From Protostelium mycophagum (lineage: Eukaryota > Evosea > Variosea > Protosteliida > Protosteliaceae), in assembly GCA_002081555.1 (NCBI GenBank), contig MZNV01001196.1, forward strand, positions 1 through 48,359: a DNA stretch of 48,359 nt. The letters run 5' to 3'. How positions within the stretch are numbered: position 1 is the first letter of the stretch; each line of letters starts with the position of its first letter. Below are positions 1 to 11,914 of the stretch, piece by piece. Under the pieces are notes generated by a model, which saw nothing but the letters and a program-made list of their open reading frames with translations, searched no databases and was not told the origin of the DNA. A program made the position numbers and the translations under genes.

Positions 1-86
1 CAAAACCTTGGCGCGTTGTAGACCGCAGACTTAGGTAAATGTGCACTTGCGCATTCCCTAAATAAAGCATGATTATTACCAGATAA

Positions 87-430
87 TCACATAATAATTA
101 TATACATAATTATTATCAATGCCTGACACTTTGTCCAACCATTATCTATCTGCGCTTCTGCAATGAAGTCCTCAATATGGTCTGGTGTCATGTCATCCAG
201 TAACACTTTTACCGCCATCATATATTCTTTGACAGAACTCATTGCACGCGCATACGCACGCACATAATTTGAATATGATTCCAATAACTGAATGGTATAT
301 CTTTCCTCCCGGAAGACAGGATTTTAATTGTAGATGAGCATATTCTTGTGAAATTTTGCGTGTATGCAGAAGTGGTCCAAGCTTGCTTTTCAATTCTTTG
401 TGCCACTTCCCATAATGCATTCACACATCC
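87..430 (-). CDS. Possible partial hypothetical gene at the left edge region
   Basis: A minus-strand open frame (87-284) encodes a plausible, low-complexity-free peptide containing SVKEYMMAVKVLLDD and DHIEDFIAEAQIDNGW, ending at a stop inside an AT-rich tract. A second frame just upstream (239-424) contains WEVAQRIEKQAW and could be a preceding exon. I recognise no family. No signal peptide or membrane segment is evident. The composition of the encoded peptide is more protein-like than the other frames here, but there is no convincing start or splice junction, so this may be noise or the 3' end of a gene. Nothing else in 1-565 looks coding. Confidence 0.22.
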
Positions 431-565
431 CCGCAGCTTGCGAAGAGACCGTGCACTTGTCCCTTGTGTGTTCCGAGTCTTGCGCGGTACATCGGTAATT
501 GTAGAATATATTTCGAGGATTGTAGCTCAATTTCGCACGAAAAATCACAAAATTCACAAAACGAT
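431..565. promoter_or_regulatory. Upstream region of the beta-helix membrane protein
   Basis: Short AT-rich stretch before the ATG at 566, with two ATTGTAG heptamers and the A-rich leader typical of the starts in this window (aaaatcacaaaattcacaaaacg). No further motif is recognised. The assignment as 5' flank rests only on its position. Confidence 0.3.
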
Positions 566-3500
566 ATGAGATGGTGGCAACACATCTTGCCTCTTCTTTG
601 TCTTTTCGTGTGCACTAATTCACGTCTGTGCATATTTTCAGAAAAATGCGTCACATTGGACCCCGAAGAGGTCATCCGAATCTCATTCCTCATCTTAGAG
701 TTGACTTCTTTAGAGCAATTGTTGGTCTTGCGATGATCTCAGAGTCACACCTTCGCCTGATGATCAAATAATCGTGACTTCAAAACGATTTCGAGATGTG
801 AGTCGTGTATTTGAAATGAAAGATGTTAAAATGTTACAGATTGAGAGCACCGATACAATAATCAACGTGAAGAACATCACATTGGTGAGGTGATCACGAC
901 TGTTGCAAACATAGCACTCCCCTAATCTTGCTAGGACAAATTGGAGGATACTCAGAGTGAAATTCAGCGCCGATGTGTATCTCCAATCGTCCTCTCTTAT
1001 GAGGATTGAGTTCTCAAGTTTCAATAGCAGTAATCTCTTTGTTGGCAGAACCTGTCAGTCATCCATCGTCATCTATTTCTGATCCTCTTTAGGTCATGTT
1101 GTCGTTGCTCGCGAGCTGGTATCTGTCAATGTGACAAATCTTGGGTCTCTGACATTCTTCGCCCCTTCTTCTGTGTTACAGAGCACGATATATAATCAAG
1201 GAGGAGGAAATATCTTCTTTCAACAGCTAGAAACTGCTGATACTGAGATCATACAGTGGTCAGGTGATGATCTCATTCCTCTTTGAATTAACACATCTTG
1301 CCCGATTCTATAATTGTAAAGGAACTTGCAAATGACGTCTCATTTCGACAGCAATGTTGTACAACAGAGGGAGCATCATCTTTGCCACACAGATTAAATT
1401 GTCCGAGATTGGACCCAGCACGATTCACAATACCGATGCTTCCATCGTTTTTTTAAAAGAATTCACATCAGATGTGAGACACGCAACAATCTTATGTGGC
1501 TATTATAACCAATTTAGGTTGGTTTTGTCCTGACAAACTCTGTGATTTATTCGGCGCAAAACATCACATTTTTGAATCTACAACTGGACAATTCAAGGGT
1601 TCGTTTCTCGGGAAATTCCGGGAAAATTCTGTTATATAGAGGGGGGGAGAGCCGGTTTGATCGGGATGTCGACATCTCACTCACGAATTGTGCTGTTGAA
1701 GTCCAGAAAGGGCACGTACTCACTCTCTCTGACGGCTCAAAGGTATGGAAGTCTTAACATCTGATTTCTTTGGGCACTGCAGAATTTTTTGAGTCATTAT
1801 AGACATTTCTTTCTGTTTTAGATGACAAAAATGCATTAAAAATCTTCCACAATAACATGAATATTATGCTTGTGCAGGTACTTTTATTATTATTTATTTC
1901 TTACCGTCAAATAGACAAATGGGAGGGTAGATGTCCGCGGACAAATCATTATGTCTCCTAAGAGCTCTACGGGTGATGACTTTCATTTGCAAGTCAATGA
2001 CGCCATCTTGACGTGTCCAACACTCAGTGAGATTTGAATTTTAATGTTTGTTCTGACCGTCAGAATACAGTTGGATGACTGGCCACATGGCTCGATTGAT
2101 CATCTACAACAGTGTAATGCAAGGTGATCTTTTATTTGGAAATATTACTTCCTCTGAATACTACAGGCCGCTGCATTTTTTCCAATTTGGATGGAGAAGC
2201 ATATCTCTTAAACGTGAATATAACAGTGGATTCACAACTGACAGTTAGAATGAATACAACTATGGAGAATATATACGGAGAGGGGTCTATTGAGATATCT
2301 TATGTGACCATGATTGATGACGTCACGATGAGTATTCGAGATACGCACATAACGGTGCTCGCATTTCCATCAAAAATGAGTGAGCTCAGTTGTTAAAATT
2401 TACAGTGAAGTAATATGATGTAGATCTTCCTTTGTTGAAATTCACCCATCTACAATCAGCCATTTTGGTAAGCACCATATTTGTATCCCCGTATAATGTC
2501 TCTGCATATCAGACCTGGCAGAATATCAGCGTTGTAGAGGTGATGTGTCATTTGAAACATGTCAAAATGACATGTACAGAGCGATCACGGGAAAATAACT
2601 CTGAAGAAGGGGGTGTTAAGTGATGGTATGTACGGCTGGAGAAATTTCAAATGTCAAGATGTCACGTATGACGTGTCGAGACGTCGTATCAGCATTTCAC
2701 TGAAAGAACCTAACATTGGAAACGGTTTCTTGATCGAAGAGGTAAGAGTGCACTTACAGTCAAGTATTTGGTTAAAAGGCTTTTCTTAGATGAATACAAA
2801 GACACACAGACAAATCATTGTCTTCAACACAAGAGTCAGGTTGCTTGGAAGATTCAAATATCTTGTCACTGACATTGCAACAGTTGTGTGGCGGTGGAAA
2901 GTGCAAAGATCCAGCATAACACGGACACGTACTATGTCCGTCCTTTTTGTTGACAAAACACTGAATCATCGCAGTCCTACCTTGGCAGATTTGAATTAGT
3001 TATTGTAGAACTCCCTCTTTTTCTGAATACTTCGGATAATTGTACGGCACCAGAGGTGATAATAACTCCGGTAGGAGAAGTCACCGGAATCAACTCCGTG
3101 TTTCCGGGAATCCCAACGGTCCTTCAAGTGACATTTTGACATATCCCGATACTTTTGACACGTCATGACATTCTGACACGTGACAGTTGACACCCAATGA
3201 GTTTCTGAGACCTCTTAATATCACCTCCCTGGCTGTGCAACAGGACAAAGATAAACATCATATCACTTGGAATGTGTCAGAGATTATGAGAATGGTAATC
3301 ACAGTCATAGTGAAGTTTAGAATTTATCTTTATGTAAAATAGTCATAGAGAATTGAGTTTTTCCAGGAAGTATGTACTATCCCACCGATTTCCGTACGAT
3401 GTACCACCAGCCCCTCAATTTCCGGAAGAACCAGTTTTGCAAATATTACTGATGGGACTGTCTCATTCGAGCCTAGAGAATGCCTCGTGAGTTTTTTGTC

Positions 3501-4281
3501 TATAATTGCATTGAATAATTTGCGACGAAATTCTACAACCTCAAATGTGGGGCTGACCAGCAAAGCACACTACAATCGACATCTCTTTGATGTATAAATC
3601 TAAAGGTTTATATACCTCTGCCGGCCAGACCCTCGATATTATTGCCGGAATGCAGATCAAGGTGAGATCTGATCGTTCAGCAGAACGACGTGTTTCCATA
3701 GAAATTAAACCTTCTTTTAGTCAAGAGAGCCGCCCAAAGTGAACACCATTGCCTGGGATTCATCCGATTTAGACCTAAAAACGATTTATTTTGGATTCAA
3801 CGAATTCTGTAACTGTGATAACGAATACCGGATTTTGTTTGATGGAAAGACATACAATTCATCATATGTGAGATAGATCGTCAACTTGTCGATGCTTATG
3901 ATGCGTAGGGGGGTATAATGAAAATCAGTGGATTGATGCCGGGCATATACTCTTTCGAATGGAAAGCCATTTGTATAAGCTACTCTGATCGGTATAACAC
4001 CATCAGCAGCCAAAAACTTATAGGAACAAGTTTGGTGAGTCTGTTAACTCTCCTTCAACTGAGACACTTCTGGCATAGTTTTGGCTTCTCCCTTTATATG
4101 ATATTGGTTGTTGACATTCAGATAGAGTGGACAAATCTCCGTCTTTATACCACTGACGAGTATCTTTTGGACAGACGCGGTGATGATGGTGTTTGGCGCC
4201 ACGTTTATATTCGTCATATGTGTGAGTATCGCGCTTGCATTGTACAAAAGGAACAAGATCATCGCCAGCCAAAACGAGTGA
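566..4281 (+). CDS. Secreted beta-helix-like type I membrane protein, multi-exon
   Basis: The start at 566 gives a signal peptide (MRWWQHILPLLCLFVCTNS). About a dozen short exons follow, separated by roughly 30-100 nt introns. Several encode repetitive, Asn/Thr/Ser-rich beta-strand units such as NVTNLGSLTFFAPSSVLQS (about 1130-1200), NRGSIIFATQIKLSEIG (about 1357-1410) and QNITFLNLQLDNSRVRFSG (about 1558-1615), the pattern of right-handed parallel beta-helix ectodomains. A more globular region with CNCDNEYRILFDGKTY lies near 3810-3860. The last exon has a membrane helix (AVMMVFGATFIFVICVSIA, 4168-4224) followed by a basic tail, KRNKIIASQNE, and a stop at 4279-4281. A gtgagg at the stop and ttacag at 4324-4329 would allow one more intron and an end at 4360. 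Probably a cell-surface glycoprotein. No catalytic motif was seen and I do not recognise a named family. Internal exon boundaries between 2000 and 3800 are the least certain. Confidence 0.6.
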
Positions 4282-4360
4282 GGAGCAGCGTCAATATGCA
4301 TCTGAACTATTTAGTTCAGAATATTACAGAGAAAACATACCATTGCGGGAAGTCACTTGA

Positions 4361-4815
4361 AGATCTTCCTCCAAGAATAAAGAGGATCCAGCTTCACTGA
4401 TTGATTATTCGCAAAGCAAGTTTTTTATCGCTTCTTTGCGGTGTTGTTCGATTTGTTGGGTTATAAATCTCTCAACCTGCGCACAATCTGGCAAAGGAAA
4501 CAATATGTTTTTTGTTAATGCGAGGGAGATGAATACATTAAGTTGTTCTGATCTGTGCCTGAATCAAAATTTTACAACCGATCACATTCTTGCCATTCTC
4601 GCTTATTATCGCAGAAGCTCTCTGCCAACCTACTATGTTACCCTTGTGCCTCTGTGTGGACTCTACAACCACTCATGCTGAAGGTTGGTTTTTAGAATAT
4701 CAATAATCAAGATATCTCGAGTTTAAAATTTAAATTAATTCTGCTTCAAATAAATTTCGCGTCGCATCGGAATAAAAACGTGACGAATTTCCAATTTTCG
4801 TTGATTTGGCACAAA
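4361..4815. other. Intergenic gap between the beta-helix gene and the phosphatase gene
   Basis: An open frame runs on the plus strand to 4681 (contains FTTDHILAILAYYRRSS) but has no ATG at its head and no recognisable domain. It could be a retained 3' exon of the upstream gene or chance. 4690-4800 is AT-rich, consistent with a terminator and core promoter. The final 20 bases run into the phosphatase start. Confidence 0.3.
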
Positions 4816-7358
4816 ATGAGCGACATCTTCTCAGCAATACATGGTGCCCTCAGCAGCACCATCTTTCAAACTGCGAGAGGACTCGTCTCTAAAGATAAGT
4901 TTCGTTTCATTGGAAATGGATACAATTTAGACCTCACCTACATCACAGAGAGGGTGATCGGTACGTGTGACGCTTTTTGAAACAAAGTATGTTGACATCT
5001 TTGCAGCGATGGGCTATCCGGGAGATGGGATACACAGCACATATAGAAACAGTGTCGATGATGTAGCCAGATTCTTCAAAGAATTTCACCCTGGCTCATA
5101 TCGTATTTTCAACGTGAGCGAGGTGAGTGGATGATGTCATATGTATGAAATGTCTCTAAAAATGAACAGGTGCCTTACGGACCGACTGCTGCACAAAAAC
5201 TTGGGGGTCCTGATTTTTATACATTCCTTGGATGGCCAGATCACCATTCTCCCTCTCTCAGGAGGCTTTTAGAGGTGAGTACGATTTAGACTGGCATCGA
5301 TCCATCACTCTCATCTCTTTGAACAAAGTAATGCGACTCCCAAAATATAACATGACCAACTTGAGAATGATGAAATGGAAGGTCGTGCTGTTGATGGATC
5401 AGTGGCTCATACAAGATCCCTCTAATGTGGCTGTGGTCCATTGTCAAGCCGGAAGAGGCCGTACCGGCTTGGTGATCGCGGCATATCTTCTATACATAGG
5501 CTTGTTCACTCATGCAGAAGACGCTCTGGCTTATTTCGCGAGGTAAAGTCCACAATTTCTCCTCGATATAATATCGGCGACTGCTGCAGTGCTACGATCT
5601 GCTCGACCTGACGAATCGTGATCTCCATCTGCGCAGACATGGTGTATTTGACGTCCAACTCTTTCTGAATGTTTACAGTACCCGGAGTACCACAAACGAA
5701 GGCGTGTCCTCTCCAGCTCAGAGAAGATACGTGTATTATTTTGCCTCTATACTACCACAGTTGAGAGCTTGTGTCTGTTCGCCCACACAACCGAGCCAAA
5801 ACATCAAGAGTCCAAAGCGGTACGGATTTATTATTTTTGATATTTCTGGTGACCTCATACATATTCTGAGCTATCTTTAGAGCAGAGGACCCACTTCGTT
5901 ACATCGATTTCCCGCCATCAGGAAGCTACCCCACAAAGTTATTCCACAAGATCGTCCTCAAGGTGAGCTTCCAGACAAATATATAAATTACCCGAACCTT
6001 CAAAAATAATAAAATATAAAAATAACAGGGGATACCAAACATAGCACCTTTTACACCCTCTGTACACGTCTACGATGTTAACGAATGGCCGTATACTACT
6101 CTTTCCACCATCATCTCAACTACCAGTTATACTCCAAGTGACACGAAGGTCGTGATGCAAGTGAACCGCTATGTCTGTGGAGGTGCTTAATGATTTTTCG
6201 ACCAAAAATAATTCTGAGTGTATAATTTTTTATGTGAAATATTCGTCAGCAAGTGCGTATTTCACTCCAAAAAATTTAAATTAAATTATTATTCAAATTC
6301 AATTTTGAAATAAAATAGATTTTCTGATCAGGATCTACAACCTGCCCGGGACTTTTGGGATTTTCACGGAGAATTTACTGTGCAGAATGGCGTTCAACAC
6401 GATGTTCATGACACCGCACAGAATGGAGGAGGATTTGTATGTGATGGACATCACTTATGCCGAGATGGACTCTGCAAAATCCGGACCCCTCCGGGATACA
6501 AGGTTTTTAGTTTATTTTCTTTTCGAGTGTGCATTTTGTAAAAAAAATTAATTTTTTGAAAATCTTATTTAATAATTTCTATTTATAGAAATTAATATTA
6601 TTTAAGATTTTTATTAAATTATTCAATAAAATTTTAAAAAAATAATTTAATTAAACTTTTGGTAATTAACAACAAAAGGATCCCCTCCTCATTTAAAGTG
6701 GAAATCCACTACACAAACGCTGAAGCACAGCACCCCGAACACCAACCTGTCAGCCCCCAGCCCGCCCCCGCCAGGCGAAATATGTACCCAAATATAGAAC
6801 AGAACGCAGAGGTGTCGACAGTACCACCCCCTGTCGACAGAAAGAACAAGAGTCCGGAGTCATTTGTGAAGAGGACGGTCGTTGTAGATATGTCTAAGAC
6901 CGAAGGATACGACGAAAACGCATTCAGAAATTTCTTTTCTGTGTGCGGGAACGTGCAGGACTCGCTCATAAACGGGTGAGTGCGGTATCTTAACGTGATC
7001 TCACGGTATCTTGTCGTGATCTTTAAATCCACAACAAGAAACAATCTTCATCGCAACGAGCGTTTACGCTTGACAAACTTGGTTCACGTGAACAAACCGT
7101 GACCTTCACGTTTATCAACCGTGACCTTCACGTTAACAAACCGTGATCTTGCCATCATTCTGATGATGACGTAGGCATCTCGCCGTGATCACATTTGTGG
7201 AGGAGATGGGGGCCAACACAGCTCTTTATCTGGACAAAGGGATCCTCTCGAACGGCGTCGTCGAAGTCTTTCCCTTGAACCAGTCGATATCAAAAAGGCC
7301 TCAAGAGGCTGCTGTCATCTCGGAGATGGCCTCCACATTGCTGATTCGCATCAAGTGA
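4816..7358 (+). CDS. PTEN/tensin-family phosphatase with C2 domain fused to a C-terminal Vip1-like RRM
   Basis: The N-terminus carries the PTEN hallmark GNGYNLDLTYITERVIAMGYPG and YRNSVDDVARFF (4912-5080). A loop WPDHHSPSL follows, then the P-loop HCQAGRGRTG (5440-5469) with the catalytic Cys and Arg present. GVSSPAQRRYVYYFAS (about 5702-5750) matches the end of PTEN phosphatase domains. The C2 domain spans about 5880-6720 and ends FKVEIHYTN. On the same exon (6659-6976), with no stop, come a Pro-rich linker and then TVVVDMSKTEGYDENAFRNF. After one intron the frame continues as HLAVITFVEEMGANTALYLD, an RRM of the Vip1 type. The stop is at 7356-7358, overlapping an AATAAA. Family knowledge: PTEN-like enzymes dephosphorylate 3-phosphoinositides at membranes, while RRMs bind RNA or protein. 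The P-loop Gln and Arg replace the two PTEN lysines, so substrate preference may differ. Relatives with WPD loops include tensin and auxilin, usually catalytically dead, but this one looks active. Confidence 0.85.
7095..7152. repeat. Short intronic tandem repeat, about 23-bp unit
   Basis: Inside the last intron of the phosphatase-RRM gene, the unit AACCGTGACCTTCACGTT recurs two to three times in tandem (variants acaaaccgtgaccttcacg, tcaaccgtgaccttcacg, acaaaccgtgatcttgcc), following related cgtgatct/cacggtatct copies from about 6990. It is probably a neutral minisatellite; no function is inferred. Confidence 0.6.
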
Positions 7359-7803
7359 ATAAAGAAGATGTGTCGCTGATGTAATATATTTAAATTAATA
7401 ATTCATTTATTGGATTTCCAATTTGATGACGTGTTGCAATCGCAGATCGCGGATCGCAGGATACCACACGTGCTGGGAAGAAAGAATTCTACAAAGGTCA
7501 TGACCCCATTTATATGGACAGCTTTTAGTCACAAATAAACGGTCATTTTACTCGACCATGGTTGCAATTGTAGTGACATTGTTTTATTATTGGTTGCTGT
7601 TATTAGCGCAATTACCACATCTCCACTAAACAAATAATTGATTGGTTATTAACAATTTTGAAAATGGTATCCATCTGTATTCTCCGGATACTAGCAAATC
7701 ATTAAATTATTTACAATAATTTGTATTTCGATACTTCTACAGAAATCCTCGAACATCTGAAATGTGTCAGTTTGACGAGTCTGACAGTACATTCTACCTG
7801 TCA
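7359..7803. other. Intergenic region between convergent genes
   Basis: Separates the 3' ends of the phosphatase-RRM gene (+) and the LRR membrane protein gene (-). It is AT-rich from 7380 to 7740 with an AATAAA at the phosphatase stop. No frame on either strand shows a domain or splice pattern. It most likely holds both 3' UTRs. Confidence 0.45.
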
Positions 7804-10800
7804 TTATGGAGAGCTTGTTAAAGAGATGTCGGCGACGGGCCGCATCTCCTTCTTTTTATTTTGTAAAATCGTATACATGTAATCAAAGTCCTCTTCATCC
7901 AAATCGTCGACGAATTTCTGGATCTCTTTTCCATTCAGATGAAGTGTCAGTGATGTTGTCAGTATCTTTGTGACACTTGATCCTCCGAATCTTCTGTTGA
8001 AATACCCGATCGTGATGAGTCGATTGAAGAGGATCACTCCGAGACATAAGAGGATGAAGCCAGCGTTGATGACAAAGAGCATAGACTTAACGGCCTGACA
8101 CATGTCAGAATATATTCGAGTGAGTGATGTCATACGCACCAGATCTCCAGCGTCACCAAAACCGATTCTCGAGATGAGAACGACCATGATATACGAGATG
8201 GTGATCAGTCCCAAAGACAGCAGCTCCAAATTGTTGTCCACTTCGTGTTTGTATATCTTGAGCCATAATTGTGAAAGAAGACTCAACACCATGACAATGA
8301 GCAGCAGACCCGATAAAGCGGCGGACTCGGCTGGCAGCAGAGACACGATCATGGCTAGAATAAGACGTCTGACCATCAGATAGATATCACCCCAATATCT
8401 AAAAAGACGTCAATGTCGAGGTCATCAAATGTCATCGTACATACCTGCTTTTGGAATAGCAGAGATACAACAGACCAAATTCCCTTTTGAGCCAAGATGC
8501 ATCATCTGAGTGTGGGCCCCATTTTTTGAGAGATAAGAAGAGGGCGACTACTGTGATCACTGCATATATGACTACACCGACGGCCGCAAGACCTGTTACA
8601 ATGTGGTACTGTGAGGTATCGCAACTGATGAATCCGGCGGAGTTCAGATAGCTGATGCCCGACAGAGGATCTTTGATACAGTTGAGGGCAGCAAACATCT
8701 ACAACGAGTCAGATGACATGACAATGGACGTGAGATTTTACCTGACAGCACACGGGAAAGTGGATAAGCTTGAATACGTATAAGAAGAATCTCAGTGACC
8801 ACCGATTGCATTTGGATACGAATGCACGGAATCTTTCCTGGAAGTGGTATCTACTGATAACATTTATGGCCACATTGAAGCCGGCCAAGAAGCTGGCCAG
8901 AACCAGAGGTGTGGCGAAAACCACATAAAACTTCTCTTGATGACCGAAATTGGATGAAAGACACTCTAAACTCATCAAGCGGAAGAAGGCGGTGTTATAA
9001 ATGCCCGCCATGATATTGGAAGATCCCTGTATGGGCAGGAAGCCGTTTGAAAGGAGAAAGCTTGTTGTCTGAAAGTAAAACAACAGTATAGTGGTGGTGC
9101 CGCGTAACCACGATGACTCTTTGACGATGGTTACCCACATCACAAGGCCCAGAGCGGCAGCCACGATGCAAAGTCCTCCAAAGATGGCGAGGGGGGAGCC
9201 GCAAGGTGCACACTCATAGCTATTGGAGAAATATCCTGGCTGACATTTGGAGCAGAGACGTCCGTCGTAGCCCTTCTCGCATGCGAACGGGTAGGATGAG
9301 CTCGGATTGCAGGGATTTGAAGTGAGTGTTGAGTTGACACATTTGATAAACATGGTTGGTTCTTGCAAGCTGGGAATCGGGAAATACCCGTGTTGAGCCC
9401 AGACTTGTGTGTCGTTGGTGCCACCGGGACAGATACCGTTTGCCGGGCAGAGTTGACATGTGTTATTGCGTTTGAAATATCCGGGATGACACTGGCATAA
9501 TGTGTAGTTGAAATAAGAAGGGCTGAGGCCCACTGTGATCCTTCGAGAGGCCCCAACAATCCCCGGGCAGAACATAAAACGTTCAGGGACGTCCGATTGG
9601 ATGCTGTAGTCTGGTGTCAAGAACAAGGGTAGGGCTTCGCCGGAACCCTGCAGGTTGGGGTTGTTGCTCAAGTCGAAATAATTCAAGTTAGGGCTGGACC
9701 CAAAACTCTCATCTATCTTGCCAGATATGTTGTTGTATGAAAAGTCCACGTAAGTAAGGACGTTGAGAAGGTATGGCAGCGTGAGGTAGCCAGTCAATTG
9801 ATTATGAGATATGTCCAAATATGCCATTTTGCCAAAGCCAAAAGCGCCAATGACGAAAGCTGGTCCGGTGAAGCCGCAGTCCGACAGCTTGACCGTCTGT
9901 ACGATGGTGCTGATCAGGACGTAGAAACTATTGTCAAAGGTGGTATTCAGAGGGTTATGCGACAGGTCGACGTATGTGAGAGCTGGGGCACCGACGAATA
10001 GCGGCAGGGGGCTGGTGAAATCACAGTTGGACGCGACTAGTTTAGTCAAAAGCGGACATACTAAATTCGGTACTGCGACGCTGAATCGATTATTGGACAT
10101 GTCCAAGACACTATCATTTGTCAGAATAGTAAGGAACACCTCACGACATTTCACTCACGTCAAGTAGGCAGATTGGATGATGGGTGGTGTGGTGTTGAAA
10201 AAATTGCCACTGATATCCAGATAACTCGTTGTGTTGAAAAGTTCGGCAGGGACCGGCCCGGTGAAACGGTTTCCCGCCAGAATGAGACTCTGAAAAATCG
10301 CCACAGATAGCTGTGAGGGAGATATCGTGCCGTTCAGCTGATTATAGCTGACATCGAGCACCATCCACATCGGGCTCATAGATACAGGCGGTATCCCACC
10401 GTGAAATAAATTATTGGATATGCTGACGTGTAAAGCCGAAGGCGAAGCGAATGCGAAAGCGGGGGCGGCCCCGGCGAACTCGTTGTTATCGATCTTCAAC
10501 GAGTTGAGCTGTAAAATCTTCACGTCTAATAACTTACCTGGAAGATGGTGAGGGTGGGCATGCTGAGCGTGGGGATGTTGCCACTTAATTGGTTGGATGA
10601 CACTGACAGCGTCCTCAGAGTGGACAGAGATGTCAGAGATGTCGGTAAGACACCGGTGAGTGAATTGTACTCTAAATGGAGTAGCCGTAAATATGGCGTG
10701 GACGTGAAGACGTCAGGGATAGAGCCGGTCAGACTGGCGGACGCCAGTGTGATGGCTCTGATCTCTGGTAGATTTCCGATGGAGGGTGGAAGAGTGCCGC

Positions 10801-11679
10801 CCATATCTGTCACCGGTTGTATACCTGACATGTGTCAGATTTTTTGACGTGACATGGACTTCACTCCACCTGGCGATTGTAGCGCAAAAATATTTCCCTT
10901 CATGTCACACAATATGGATATGTCTCGGTACGGCGTGACGCATGGGTCGGTTGCCGCCGAAGTGTCGCCCGCCACGAGAGCCCTCAATAAGGGGTTGATG
11001 GCGCGCCAAGCTTGATTCACGTCGAGATGTTGGACGATATCGATCAGGGCGGTCCGTTGTGACGCGATGAGAGGTGAAGATCTGAGGGTGACGCTGATGT
11101 GGATGGAACTGTTCTTGACCGCCGCTTCAAGTGGAGCAAAAGCCGCCGGCGTCGTGATGTACCTTGCGACGTGTGAGAAAACGATCTTCTTTCGACCATC
11201 TGCCTCACATCGGAATCGCATTGAGTTCTTTCATAAAGCCACCGTTGATGATATAAATGTCATCTTGATCGGGTGATGCAAAGGTTCCAAGATCGTACAC
11301 CTTATTCAGTGAGATCATCTTAGAAATCTCATCTCACCTCGATGACTCCAGATGCATTATATCCTTGAGCGACGATCGCCTTTAAATTGTCAGCGCATGG
11401 ACCTAGAAGATGATCAGAATCATAAATCGCGATCGACTCACCGATCGGGCTGACCACAATGGCCCCCTCGTAATCTAATTGTAAACCATCTACTCCACAG
11501 AGAAATGGATCTTGACTGTCAGCATAAACTAGCCTTGCGGTCATCCCCGTTGTCGGCGCCAGAGGACCGCACACAACCAACGGCCAACTCTCATAATAAT
11601 TTGCCAGGCTAGGCGGGCTGTTGACAAAGAACGCAGCGACTGCAGCCAGATAAGTGGCACAGATGAGCGCGTATCTCAT
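7804..11679 (-). CDS. Receptor-like LRR protein with Cys-rich module and about eight C-terminal membrane segments
   Basis: The start at 11679 gives a signal peptide (MRYALICATYLAAVAAFF). The first region has a protease-associated-like fold (IAIYDSDHLLGPCADNLKAI). Plant-type extracellular LRRs follow (SIGNLPEIRAITLASASLTG; LDVSYNQLNG; YLDISHNQLTGYL; FDLSNNPNLQGS). A Cys-rich GCC2/GCC3-like module comes next (CQCHPGYFKRNNTCQLCPANG ... GYDGRLCSKCQPGYF, about 9230-9500). The last 450 residues contain about eight hydrophobic helices, e.g. IFGGLCIVAAALGLVMWVTIV, HIVTGLAAVGVVIYAVITVV and AALSGLLLIVMVLSLLSQ, ending in a charged tail DLDEEDFDYMYTILQNKKKE. Verified introns include 8699-8744 (acceptor cgttgtag), 8377-8446 and 10806-10848. 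Overall about 1,180 residues at the plasma membrane, probably adhesion or sensing. No kinase or catalytic site is seen. Many amoebozoan and ciliate surface proteins share the Cys-rich plus multi-pass arrangement, but the ligand is unknown. Confidence 0.78.
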
Positions 11680-11914
11680 GTTGTTGTGTTCTTGAACGGT
11701 TCGGAAAACTGTGGAGCGAGGTATAAATCCATTTTTAGGTTAACACTAACATCACCATGGTAAATCAAATTTTATACCGTTGTGTCCATTGGGACCACTG
11801 CAAAGGGGATCCTGATGCGAAATTTTGCAAGAATATATTTATAGATCATTCATTTACGCTTGGGACCATAGAAACGTCCAGCCCATTTTTTTTTGAGACG
11901 CACACGAGCTGCAG
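11680..11914. promoter_or_regulatory. Shared divergent promoter region (LRR protein / ferritin-like protein)
   Basis: The LRR gene reads left from 11679 and the ferritin-like gene reads right from 11915, so this 235-bp gap must carry both promoters. It has a T-run at 11887-11894 and a 'tataaat' at 11721-11727. An out-of-frame ATG at 11757 opens a 81-codon frame that overlaps the chosen start and shows no domain; it was not taken as the gene start. Confidence 0.4.

Noticed and set aside
8102-8383. Plus-strand frame of 93 codons over the end of the LRR membrane gene
   Set aside because: Shadow of membrane-helix coding sequence on the other strand; basic, Ser/Arg-rich composition typical of antisense frames.
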